NCBI GenBank assembly: GCA_016748015.1
Contig: JAAOMT010000659.1
Span: 758,467-822,466 of the forward strand
DNA length: 64,000 bases
Direction: 5' to 3'
DNA from: Geosiphon pyriformis
Lineage: Eukaryota; Glomeromycota; Glomeromycetes; Archaeosporales; Geosiphonaceae
Position 1 is the first letter of the stretch; each line of letters begins with the position of its first letter. Position numbers and translations under genes: made by a program. A model generated the notes under the pieces. It made no database searches and was not told where the DNA came from. It worked only from the letters and a program-made list of their open reading frames with translations. This document shows positions 34,950 to 46,420 of this stretch, in pieces.

Positions 34950-36230
34950 TCTTTGGGATTGATTAAAAGAAAATGTGTACCAATTTGTGGAATTAATAGT
35001 TCAGGATTGTTTCTGGAATTATAGTGTTTTAAACAATCTCCATGTGCAACTTTTGCTAGAATTTTGTCATCAAGTCTTAGCTTGTATGATCCATTACCTA
35101 GAACTTTATGGATAAAGAATGGTCTATTCCATTTATTTTCAAATTTTCCACTCCATTGTTTTTCAGCTTTAGTTCTGTGTAAGAAAACTTTGTTTCCAAC
35201 TTTAAATTCGTTGGTGACTGGTGGCAGTTTGTTGTCATGCCATTCTTTTTGTTGAACTTGGGAGTATTCGATATGGGTGGCTGCTATTTGTCATTTTTCT
35301 TCCAATGTGCTGAGAAGAGTATAGGCTCTTTGTTGAAGTGTTTCCTGAAAGTTTTCTTTGTTGATTGATTGTACTGGATATGGTTCTATGGTAAAATTAA
35401 TTGGTAACATTGCTATTCTTCTATAGGCTAAGTCAAATGGTATGTGTTTTGTGGTATCTTGTTTTAGTGTTCTGTATGCTAGTAACACTGATGGAATAAA
35501 GATATTCTATTCTTGCTCAAAATTGGTTGGGACTTTGGCTAATGACTCACACAATGTTCTATTAAAACATTCCACAAGTCCGTTTGTTTGTGAATGGTAG
35601 GATGAAGATAAAGATCTCTTGACATTGAATCGTTCACAAATTTCTTGAATTAGATTGTTTATGAAGTGTGTTTCTTGATTGGATAAAAGTTCAATTGGGC
35701 ATCCATGTCTACAAATAATGTTTTTATAGATGAAATTTGCTACTGATTTCACATCTGCTCATTGAATGGCTCTGGCTTCAGGCTATTTAGTAAGATAATC
35801 TACAGCTACTGCAATATAATGGTTTTCTTGGTTTGTGATAGGTAGTGGTCTGACTAAATCGATACTGATTTAGTCAAAAGGCTGTCCAACTTTGATTGGA
35901 TTTAAAGATTCTGTAGGATAGGTTCCTCCTCTTCTTTGACAACTATCACAAGATTTAACGTATTCATGAATGTCTTTTCTCATTTGAGACCAAAAGTAAT
36001 ATTCTAGTGCTTTTTGGGTGGTGCTGTCTTTTCCTAAATGTGCTGATGCAGGGTCTGAGTGCATGTTGTATAAAATAGTTTCTTTTTCATGTTCTTGTAT
36101 TAATCTGAGTAGACTGTCTGGGTTTCTGAAGTTTCGATAATAAATAATGTTGTTGTGTAAGAAGTATTGTTTGGCTTGTTGTTATAACCAATGTTTTTTG
36201 TCTGGGGACCAATCTGTTGGGATTGTTAAT
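34950..36230 (-). pseudogene. Integrase of element C
   Basis: The zinc module (HSDPASAHLGKDST, CDSCQRR) is at about 36064-35920. The first Asp (SIDLVRPL) and the Glu (NGLVECFNRT) are present. The second Asp reads Asn (LLSNQETHF), so catalysis is lost. The C-terminal GPY/F-type region reads FIHKVLGNGSYKLRLDDKIL at about 35100-35045. Stops (for example near 35870, 35785 and 35510) interrupt the frame. Confidence 0.87.
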
Positions 36231-36291
36231 GTCTCCAGATATTGTTTAAGATTGTTGTAGTTTTTGGGGTTTATTGTTTGTTGTTTTGTTG

Positions 36292-37516
36292 TTAATTCAA
36301 ATAGGTGTTGGTTTTGTATTCTTCTTCAGGTGAAATGCAGACTCCTATTGATGAGAGTTTCTTGTGGCAATCTTTGCATTTGAGTGGAATGTAAGGGTGT
36401 TGTTTCCATGGTTCTGGTTTTGAATAGGAAACATTCCATCCTGGTGTCATTGGTTCTTCTATCTCGAGGGAATTGTTGGTTGAAAAATACTTTTGTTCAG
36501 TTTCATTAGCCCAATTGGAGGTTGATCCAAGTGCCATAAAAGTTTTAATTGTTGGCTTTTCTTCTGCTGGTTTGAATTCAAAAGCTGGGGCTTTTTCGGA
36601 ATGTTTATTGAATATACCACAAGTGGCAAGTACCCAGGCATGTTGTCCTTGGTAGGAGAGTTGTTGGTCAAGCCATTCTTGAGGACTAGTCTCAATGTTT
36701 TCTCTATTAAATTCAGGGATTTTTGCGATGTATGTTGTTATTTCGTCTTCTTCATTTTTACTGTTTATTAATTCTTCTTCGGATATTTCAGAGTTGTTTT
36801 CTTTGTTTGCTGTTGTCTCAGAGTGTTCACTTTGATTTTCAGCTAGAAAATTAAGGAGATTGGAACTAGTTTAAAGGGATTCTTGTTGTCTGGTGGGACT
36901 TCTGAGTGATGTAAAATTTTCTGGTCTTGCAAATCGATTTAAGGGTGAATTAGGTGTTTGTGCTTGTGCAAGTGAAGCTGGAAAAGGTGTGATAGTAAGT
37001 GAAAGTTTTGAACTGGTTTCTTGTTCAGGTGTTTGTAAATGTTTGGCAGTTGTTTTCTGTAGTGTTGAAGTATTTGAGGTGGTTTTTGAGTATTGCTTCA
37101 ATTTGTTTTTGCCTTTGTTGCTTGTTTTTGTTTCCAATTCAAAATCAATAGAGTATTGAGACTGCACTGGATATGTTTTTTCACAGTACTTGATAATGTT
37201 AAAATTAAGTTTGTGAAAATAAGTGACAAGTGTTTCACTGTCAAGGTTTTCAGTTCCCAACTGTGAATAGTATACTAAATTATTGTAAAGATTGCTTCTA
37301 ACTTCTGAGATATTGTAATTTCCAAAAAGATAATTATTGATGTGGTTTTTAATGTATTGGTATACTGATTTCTTGACAATTTCAATTCTGTCTGGAATGT
37401 TGAATTTTTGCTTGCAGTGGGTGTAAATTGACTGGTAATACTCTAGAGTTGTTGCATCTGGTGTGGTTGCCACTTTTGAAGTTGTTTTTGCTGTGTTGTT
37501 TCCATGAGAGAGCACC
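36292..37516 (-). pseudogene. Gag-like ORF and residual Cys-rich segment of element C
   Basis: An open piece (36871-37516) codes for a Gag-like protein (LEYYQSIYTHCKQKF, YYSQLGTENLDSETL) with a Lys/Thr/Ser/Gln-rich tail. No in-frame ATG precedes the conserved part. A second piece (36292-36700) holds SYQGQHAWVLATCGIF and CKDCHKKLSSIGVC, which match sequence after the protease in elements A and B. No CCHC knuckle is seen. Confidence 0.65.
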
Positions 37517-37519
37517 AAA

Positions 37520-38508
37520 TGTTACTGGAGGTTTTTGGGTCTCTTTTCTTGAATGTTGTTGATGTTGATTTGCTGTGAATTCACGTTTCCAGGAAGTAGT
37601 TGAACCTCCAGTAACTGAATTTATCTTCAAATTATCTTCTATAATTTGAACTGCTGGGCTTATAAGTGGAATGGCCAATTCCATGCCAGTTGCTTTGTGT
37701 AGTTACATTGTAGTAAATGTCAACTCTTTTTCAGGAATTGCTCATCTGGAAGCTCACTAAAAATGTGTAGTTACTTTACTATGAAAGTCAACTCTTTTAC
37801 AGGAATCTCGTCTGTAGACTACCCTAATGATTATAATAAGAAAATAAAAGAAAATAAAAGAAAATAAAAGAAATGTAAAAGAAATGGGATTTTATCAAGG
37901 GAAACGTTTTCTATCCAGGCCTGGAGTCACTAACAGTTTACTGAAATTGGTAGCTAATCAATTTCAAAATGTTAGTTGGGTTTTGAGGATTTTCCAAGTA
38001 TAATAATTAAAGAATTTGGTTTTTCGAATTATTTGATATTTATTTCTTTTTATGTGTGTAGGAATGATTCTAAGTGATAAATCTAAAGTAAGATATATTT
38101 TCTCGAAAAGAGAAGCTTTTCTTTTATACAACTTGTTGTAACACTATTCCATGAACTTGAACTTTGCTCTTTTTTATAATTTTGCTGAACTAAAGATACA
38201 TTTCGGTAAACTACAAGTTATTTCTGTAAACTATTAGATATTTTGATGAACTATTAATTATTTCGGCAAATTTTTACAAATTTCAGCAAACTTTTGAATG
38301 TTATATATTTCGGGGTATTGCATGATTGATCATCGTATTTAAGTTACATTTGCGTTATGTACAAATTGGGTTATTAATTAAATGATAATTTCGGATATTT
38401 TGCTAATGTAATAAGTGATGATTTGAAACGATAATATATGCTAATTAATGATAAAATTTATAAGGGTAATTTTATGCTAAACAATATCTCTAATTTCATA
38501 TGGTAACA
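37520..38508 (-). repeat. 5' LTR of element C
   Basis: A 989-bp LTR runs from TGTTACTGG to GTAACA. Near its 5' edge on plus, GTTACTGGAGGTT (from 37521) is repeated in inverse as AACCTCCAGTAAC about 75 bases inside, so the end of U5 can form a stem. Confidence 0.9.
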
Positions 38509-39009
38509 ATGTTTACATTTGATTGGCTAATATCTACTGACTATAATACTATATTTTCTATATTCTATAAGTAACAGTATATGTTTTTTTATAGCTAAGA
38601 GACTTATTATTTATATAGTTATTAAAAGTGGTTAATAATTAGATTAATAACTAGATTAATAATTAAGTTAATAATTAAGTTAATGATTAGATTAATAATC
38701 AGGTCATTAATTAGGTTAATAATTATTATTTAAAAATAGAGTGGCTAAATATATAATATTACTGGCTAATACATGTGATATTTAATAAAAACTATAGATT
38801 TTAACCATAAAAATATAACTAAACATTAATGTAATTAAAACCAAATAAATTATTATATTATATTATAAATTTTGAATTAATTTATTAAAAAGTTAAGAAA
38901 TAAAATTTTTAAAAAAATCTAATTATCATGTTTTAATAATTTTTAAAAAGTAATTATATTGGTTAAAATTTTCAAATTGGTAAAACAATATAAATAATAC
39001 TAAGTTTTA

Positions 39010-39505
39010 AAACAAGATTATATATATATTTTTATTTTTATTTAATGAGTAAAGTTCAAACATTACTTAGAACTATATATTAAAGAAATGATCTAAACTA
39101 AGTGCGAATCATGCACTTTCTACATGTGACCAACCACTCGAGCCAGTTAGGACAACACTACACAATTATATTAACAGAAACCAGGTCATCAATGCCTGAG
39201 AAAAAAGAACAAGATTTGTGAAAGCCAAAATGGACACCAAAAGCCTCAACAATACCAAGCAATTTAACCACACCATCTGAAAACCTCAAAACCAAACCAG
39301 AAACTGAGATGGAAATCAAGCCATCCACTGGGATCAGACCATTCTTTTTTATGTATGCATGATACTTGGCACGGACCAACCAAATGTTATTCCTGAAAGC
39401 AATACAAAAAGAGTGCACAAAATCAGCAATCTTGATGTCAGTGACTTTGGAATCATGGAAGATGGAGATAGCCTCCTGAATCCATCCTTTGAAAATGAAA
39501 ATTAT
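39010..39505 (-). mobile_element. 5'-truncated LINE copy (3' end only)
   Basis: The minus strand encodes an 86-codon piece (SFCIAFRNNIWLVRAKYHAY, KNGLIPVDG) that aligns with the C-terminus of the full LINE at 39928-40240, followed by the same 3' untranslated sequence. Loss of the 5' part is typical of target-primed integration. Confidence 0.82.
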
Positions 39506-39927
39506 ATTAAAGTTAATTATTAATAATTATTTTTATTATTGTTAAAGCAGCTAAATAAAATATTTTGATAATATTTTTTTTAAATATTAATAGTAAAAAG
39601 TTGTTTTTGGTGAGTTTTAAAGTATTTTTTTATTTTTGATTAGTAATTTTTTTTCAGTTAAAGTTTTTTTTAAAAAACATACTTAAATTAGTTTCAATAT
39701 TGTTTTTATTATTTTTAAAAACTCCAAAGTTTCTAATAATATATTAGTTAACAAGCTAGTTTTTCTTATTATTATTATTAATACTATTAATAATATTTTT
39801 TTTTTTATGTTTAACGAGCGAGATTCAAACACTACCTAGAACTATACATCAATGAAATAATCTAAACTAGGCATGAATTATGCGCTTAACCACATGTGAC
39901 CAGCCATTCGAGCCAGTCAGGAAAACA

Positions 39928-42900
39928 CTATGCAGCTATATTAACAGAAACCATATTACCAATACCCGAAAAAAAAGAACATAACTTGCAAAAGCCAAAA
40001 AGGGCACCAAAGGCCTCAGTAACACCAAACAACTTAACCACACCAGATAACAACCTCAAAACTGAACCAAAAACAGGAATGGAAATTGATCCGTCTGCTG
40101 GGATTAGGCCATTTTTTTCCATAAAAGCACGATGCTTGGCACAGACTAACCAAATTTCATTTTTAAAAGCAGAGCACAGAGAGTGCACAAAATCAGTAAT
40201 TTTAACCCCAGCAATCTTGGGATTATGGAAGACAGCAGTAGCCTCCTGAAGCCATTCATTGAAAACAAAACCCTTGTAAAGAGCCAAGAAAACCAGCAAA
40301 TCCAAAGCACAGGTTGACAAAAACTGCAACACAACCAAAAAAGAAAAGGAGAGCCCAGAAATTGATCCCCAAGAGGACATACAGGATTCCAGAACCTGAC
40401 AACAAGCCAAATCATCAACCACACAAAAAAACATATGATCAGAAATCTCTACTTCACCACAGTACAAACACAGGACACTAGAGTAATATTTATCGTAAAT
40501 GCACTTCCAGACGGCCACAGGAAGTCAGCAGTGCAAAGCCTTTATAAGGTAAGTCCAAGTATCAGCAGTGAGTCTGCTAGTAAAGCCAGTGGCCATATGC
40601 AAATCAGGTTGCCAAACCTTAGAAGAACTGAGCCAGTCAACATTTAAATGCAAACTACTAGCCAGAAACCCAAAATTGGAACCAACTTCTCAGTGAGCAT
40701 GACAAACCACACAATAAACATCTCGAACAAAGTGTCTAGAATTACCAGAAACCACACCACCATCCACTAACAAAAAGTGTTTATCTACACAAGGAGGAAG
40801 AAACCAACCAGATAGAGATACAGTATTAGTGATACTATCAGCGCAGTCATTCCCCAAAACGCTGGAGTGGCTCTTGACTTTGTGCCAACTAACTTTCAAA
40901 TTTTTACTGTGGATAACATTTCGAATATGCCAATGCTCGACCCAACATTGATTGCAAAAGTCAGGACATATCAGGCTTAACTCAGATCTATAAGCATCCA
41001 AAGCCACTTGACTATCTGAAAACAACTTAACCGAACGAGCTACAGATATACACTCCAAAGCCAACATTATAGCCTATAATTCTACTAAAGTAGATGACAC
41101 CAAACCCTAAACACCAACACTCACACCCAAATCAATGTCTTCAAAAAAAGCAGCTGCCCCAGCTCTACAATCAACCATGCTCAAATGCTTCAAAGAACTA
41201 TCCGTATATACTAACAAGCATTCGACATCAACTTGGGAAAGACAACCATGAGCAGCCACAAACTTATTAAACTCACAAAAGTTAAGAAGACCAGCACAAA
41301 CTGAGACTATGGAAGACAAATGAGAAACTGTAAGAAATGCAGCAGAAAGTTCAAACCATTCGGGAACTGGGCCACGAGGGTCCAGTTTCTTCTACTGCTT
41401 GAAGGTGCACCAGCTAAAAACAATGCCATGACAATCACGAAGCTGATTCACGAATGCAATGCCATAATGCTGGAGAGAAGGTAAAAACTTGAAAAACAAA
41501 GACTCGCCAAGAATAACAGACATAGGAATTCCATCTCGAAACTGAAAAGCACTGGCCAAAGAGCCACCCAAAGACAAATTGCAATCAAGGAGAATGCGAA
41601 CCATACCAGCTAAGAAATTATTAGAAACACTGATGCGAATATGAGTAAGAGAGATTAAAGAGTAAATGGGCCTCCAACACAGAACCTGTAAGTCATGTGA
41701 TCTGTGACAGAACAGATGCCCCAAGATTCTGTCAGAGTTCACAAAACTAATAAGTGAAGCCACTTTACTCTCAGATTGACACTGTGAAAAAGATTTTAAA
41801 CCATAAAAAGAGGGATGGTGAATAGTATCACTAGGAAAGTCCATTGGAAGACCAGCTTTTAGCTTTAATCCCTTGCAAATCAGAGCATCTTACTTATTGT
41901 ACACACCAACAGGAATATAGCCAAACTGTGTTCTGTAGCCGATTATGGGATGGAGAACTGTTAACACCAGATATAAGAACTGCTTATCTGAAACTGCTTT
42001 TCTTAGTAAAGAAACAAATGTCTAAATGTGTTTTAGCCAAGCTAGGCCTTGAAAGACCCTTAGTTGACAAAAAAATGCCAAGATACTGATGAGATTTCCC
42101 TCTATGAGCAACAGAAATAGGCAAACCACTAATAAAAAGAGACAGAGCACTGATCCTGCTATTAATTGGAATGACCACAGTTTTGTCATTATTAATTGAA
42201 ATGTCATTGACTTGGAAAAACTCACTAGCAACATTGAGAATATGCTGAATAGTGGCTTGACTGCTACCAACCCAAATAGTATCATTAACAAAAGCTTTAG
42301 CAGCAAGGAAAGTAGAAAGCCCAGCCTGAGACTCAGTGTAACTACTCCTGAAGACAAAATGAAAATTGAGCCTGTAGTCATACACACTCTCTTGACGCTT
42401 GACTTCACACAAAAGAAGATCATAAAATATGTGTCACAGCAAAGGGGAAAAAACTTCACTCTGATCCAACTCATTAAACACCCAGTAACCATCAGTCAAA
42501 CCAAAATTTGTCATGACACAGTTGGTTCAGTCTCTATAAATACTACCAAAAAAGCAAACAAATTTACTACACATTTTGATCCTGACCAAGCTCCTCTCAA
42601 GGTGCTCTCAGCCAACCAAATCATACACCTTCCGCATGTCCTGCAGAACAAGCCAAAGTTTCTGGTTTTTCTTTAGAGCATTCTCAATTATTGAGCCAAC
42701 TGCAAAAATAGGAGACTGAGTAGTTGTATCCTTTAAAACTGAAAAATTGTCACCACACAGAACATTATATAAGCTGCAAGCCAATGAGATTCTATCTAAA
42801 AGAATCTTGGATAGAATCTTGCAAGCCGTTTTAATCAAGACAATAGGACAAGTATTCGTGAGAACACCCTCTCACTCATAAGGTTTAGGGATCATTGAAA

Positions 42901-44596
42901 CCCAAGCTTCCTTCCAAGAACCAGGCACCAACTCACAAGACAAACAAGAATTCAAAAGAACCAAAAGCAAGCCCAAAACTGACTTATCACAATGTTTCCA
43001 AAGCTCATTGGAGATGCCCGAGAGGCCAGCAGCTTTCCCATCAGGAAAACCAGTAATCACACAATGCAACTCATCAAAATTTATCTTACTTATCACCTCA
43101 GAAAAAACATCATCAAAAACGTAGTCCAAAGATTGGTATTGACAAGACCAAGTATCAGAAATATCATCCACCATCATGTGCTTTCTGGTCCATCCTTCCA
43201 TGATAGCATCCATCTTGAACTTAACCAAATCAGGTTCAAGAACTAACTCATCACCCACAACCAGATGGTCTAAAACCACTTTGTGAAAGAGACATTCTAA
43301 CACACTTCTAATTGTATGACCCTTATCCAACTTAAAACTCTCCATCCTATTGGTAATAGCCTGCCTAATGTGAGATTCTTCAGCACACTTGGCCTCCAGT
43401 AATTTAGAAGAGTGGTATAACCTTCTCGCTTTGGCCAGAACAGAACAAATGTCATTAAATTTAGCACCAAAAAAGAACATAGATCTTACTGTCGAAGCAC
43501 CAGTGGAGTTAAAGTTGTTCCATGTATCCAAAAGTAAGACAAAACTGACACTAGAACTTGAGCGAGAAGCTTTCACCAGCTTGAAAACCAACAATTCCAG
43601 CTTATAAAACCTAGATGACTCTTTATTGCACACCATATCAAAACCTTTAAACCATCTTTTCTTGAAAACACCACCAGCCGAAAGAACCATGATCTTGTGA
43701 ATGACATCCCACATAGTGCCAAGATCAGAAAACTTCACAGCATCACCAAAAGCACCCAAAAACATAGTAGTGTTAGCAGCCATAGTGTCCTTAAACTCAA
43801 GCCACTTAGCCACACTGGCATTTTCGACATCAAATTTCCAATGATCTTTATTTGCCTGCTTGCGAAAAAAAAACAAGTGTGTATTCAATAAACTGCCCAG
43901 ACCCAAAGAAACAGACACAGCCTGATGGTCTGTATCAAAATATTTACCGACGTTCAAAACACCATGGTGTACCAAAGAATTGACCAGATTCTGTGAAACA
44001 AACACGTAATCAATAGTTTTCATGACACCCCTAAAATTCGCCCAAGTGGACATCTTAACAGCTGGATTTCCAATCAAAGAGTTAACCAACTCCAACTCAA
44101 GGCACTTTTTGAAACTCACACACTTTCGAGAACTATCTTCATTAAAATCACCACCAAGAATGACAAAAGAAGACTCATTAATGACTTTAGCAATAAGAGA
44201 GTTGATTTCACCAGTCTAAAAAAAATGAACCAATGATAAAGCACCAGCATAGAGCCCCAAAATAGACACTGAAAGTTTATTTTTGAAAAGTAACTTGATA
44301 GATAGGAGCTAACCAGGCATTTCAGAGACCTTGCAGACATGTTTTGCTAAAGAAAAATTCACGACAATTAACACACTAGCACCCAAAGAACCAGAATCCA
44401 GACCAGAAGTGAAAACCCGAACACCATCAAATTTGTCAATCAACCATGGACGAATTTTCCCTTTAAGCTTTGACTCCATAAAAATAGAAACCAAATTGTT
44501 CATATCCTTGTGCCAGTGAATGACATCATCTTGTTTTGCAGAGTTGTTCAACCCACAAACATTACATGTGGCAAATTTCCATATCATACTATTCAT
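39928..44596 (-). pseudogene. LINE ORF2: endonuclease, reverse transcriptase, RNase H
   Basis: ORF2 starts ATG at 44596. The exonuclease-endonuclease-phosphatase domain shows ILGGDFNED (about 44160), TIDYVF and DTDHQAVSVSLG (about 43920), enough to nick target DNA in the intact family. The RT region follows (PDGKAAGLSGISNELWKH, WLVLQDMRKVYD). Its catalytic box, normally FVDD, reads AFVNDTIW near 42290, so the first Asp is Asn. RNase H (VYTDSS, LFSDSQ, KVKSHSSVLGNDCAD) is at about 41230-40840. A CCHC-like motif (CLYCGEVEISDHMFFC) is near 40460. Stops occur at about 44309, 44219, 42870 and several places between 41985 and 40690. Confidence 0.9.
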
Positions 44597-46392
44597 TGAA
44601 AAAGAGATAAAGAAAGAGTACCACTTACTAAAGCCAAACCATCCAAGTGCGCTGATAGGCTCATGACTGAAGCAGAGAGACCTTCCAACATGTTTTCCAA
44701 TTTCACAACCTCAGGTAAGGCAGTTGAACCTGTAACGGCAGCAGTCTTGTCACTAGTGGCATTACCCGAATCCACTCTCATCACTATATTCTCCCCTTGA
44801 TTCTGCGATGAAGGGCTCACCAGCAGCTAACATCCAGGGCTAGGCTGGGAAACCATTGGCACAAATGATTTCAACCTCTTAACCAACTTACCAATTTGTC
44901 CCACAAGACTGACAAGATTGCTCTCAATAGTAACCAAACATTTTTCCAAATCATTCACTACTGGAGGGAAAGGTACACTATTTCCAATAGAACCAAGCTG
45001 AAAGTCATATCCAAGAGAAGTGCCTGAAAGAATAGAGCCAACCACAGAGGCCCAAGTTTTTCCACCAAAAGCCAAAGGACAAGAAACAGGTGCAGATTTT
45101 TTTTCATATATCTTTGCCAAATGGAACTGATCCTGAGCTAAGAGAGGAGCCCTCTTGCTCCTAGGACCTGAGAACACACCAGCAGCATAACAAGCTAGAA
45201 AAATATGACCAGATTTTTTGCAAATTGAACACAGTGCAGCGGACAAATAAGACCATCAGAGACCAACACTCTTTATAACAGGAGTGTTTGCCATTGCCTG
45301 AATTAGGCTACCTTTAGAATCAAAGCACACAGTGACATAGCGTGCTCGGACATAACTGACAGAATTGCATTCAATAACACATGTTTTCCCACTGACCAAG
45401 CCAATGAAGTCCCAAAGATTATGAGCATTGGTGCCCATGGGGAGAGTATAAAGCAAAGCCCTAAACTTATCTCTGGCATCCCATGTTTGTTTGTCAACAT
45501 CGGCCCAGGCCACATGCACTGCATCTTTTCCAATAAGGATGGACCACTCAGCCACCAATAGATCAGCCTGATTTTGATCCTCCAATTTGATGATTGCCTT
45601 TTGCCATAGACCTACTAACTACATTTTGATTGACTTAATAAGCCCAAATTCAGAAATGGCTGCATGTACTGCCTCAATGGAAGTTCCCACAGAAATTTTT
45701 TTCAACACAATTGCCTGATTTATACAATTGTTGATGAGACACTTAAGATCGGTGTTTACCACAACACCACAATCATTTGCCAATTGAGCAACCACTATCA
45801 TCGCCTTTTTAAAAGTAAAAGATGCCTGGATGATTCCACCAAATTTTGAGGGGGTAAAAACTCCCCCAAAACCATTCACACCTGAAAAATTTTTTTTGAC
45901 AAAATTCAATTTCTCCTGAGAGGATTTTCCAACAATGGTTACAAGATCAATATCCAAAGCAAAAGATTTGTGAACAGGCACTTAAACGGATGGTTTGATA
46001 GGTAGAGGGGGTGAGAAAAGAAAGAAATTATCTAACACATCATTGTTTGCATTGACAGTATCATAATTAATTACACCCAGAGGCTTCTCTAACACCTTCT
46101 TGGTCTTTATACACAAACTCTTTGGCATTTGATTAGGATCCCCTTCCATAAAAGTACTACTCTCACTATAGTCAACACTGGTTTTTTCAACCAAGCACTT
46201 CTCCTCCATGTCAATACTCTCAGATTTAATAGTGTCACTTGTCTCAGAACCTCATAAATAATTACCAAGAACTTTATCAGCAATCTCTTTATTATCAACA
46301 CTCTCTGCCAATATACCACCCTTCCTCTTCTTTCTCAACACAACCACCTTAAAACCATTCTCAAAACCAGAAACTTTGGTAGTTTTCTTCAT
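44593..46392 (-). pseudogene. LINE ORF1: RRM-like and CCHC nucleic-acid-binding protein
   Basis: The frame begins ATG at 46392 (MKKTTKVSGFENGFKVVVLR), with a basic KKRKGG cluster that could direct nuclear import. An RRM-like fold is suggested by EAVHAAISEFGLIKSIKM and QKAIIKLEDQNQADLLVAEW (about 45680-45540). A CCHC knuckle, CSICKKSGHIFLAC, is at about 45231-45190. A coiled-coil-like segment precedes the end. In active LINEs, ORF1 coats the RNA. About five stops interrupt the frame. Its last codons overlap the ORF2 start as ATGA. Confidence 0.82.
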
Positions 46393-46420
46393 AACAGCAA
46401 TAACAGAGCCAACAGTAGCC

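Larger units (their letters stand above)
32815..38508 (-). mobile_element. Gypsy-type element C, internally deleted (Gag, integrase and ORF3 only)
   Basis: A minus-strand element has LTRs at 32815-34079 and 37520-38508. Going 5' to 3' on minus it holds a Gag-like ORF, part of the Cys-rich module, integrase and ORF3. No aspartic protease triplet, dUTPase, RT or RNase H motif is seen between the Cys-rich part (about 36370) and the integrase zinc module (about 36060), so a block present in A and B is missing. The primer-site candidate (TTTGGTGCTC) and purine tract (GAGGAGAAG) are kept. It would need enzymes from a relative to move. Flanks read ACAT and ATGT, a worn duplication. Confidence 0.87.
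32092..38576 (-). repeat. A/B-type solo LTR split by element C (middle layer)
   Basis: Left part 32092-32814 and right part 38509-38576 form one A/B-family LTR, TGTTAC to GTAACA. It is flanked by GTAT (32088-32091 and 38577-38580). Repeat block and TATA box are recognisable at about 32660-32800. Confidence 0.87.
31603..38812 (+). repeat. D-family solo LTR split by nested insertions (outer layer)
   Basis: The left part is 31603-32091 and the right part 38577-38812. Together they align with the whole LTR at 27030-27699, with many C-to-T-type changes. Flanks read ATAT on both sides (31599-31602, 38813-38816). The right part holds about eight 12-bp repeats (38630-38730). Confidence 0.82.
39785..46420 (-). 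mobile_element. Non-LTR retrotransposon (LINE), near full length, decayed
   Basis: A two-ORF LINE lies on the minus strand: ORF1 44593-46392, ORF2 39928-44596, and a 3' untranslated region ending in an A-rich tract (T-run on plus at about 39795). Endonuclease, RT, RNase H and a terminal Cys/His motif are present in that order. Stops and frameshifts disable it. The type is common in glomeromycete genomes, from memory. Confidence 0.9.

Noticed and set aside
42212-42676. Plus-strand 154-codon frame
   Set aside because: It lies antisense to the LINE reverse transcriptase and has no recognisable domain.
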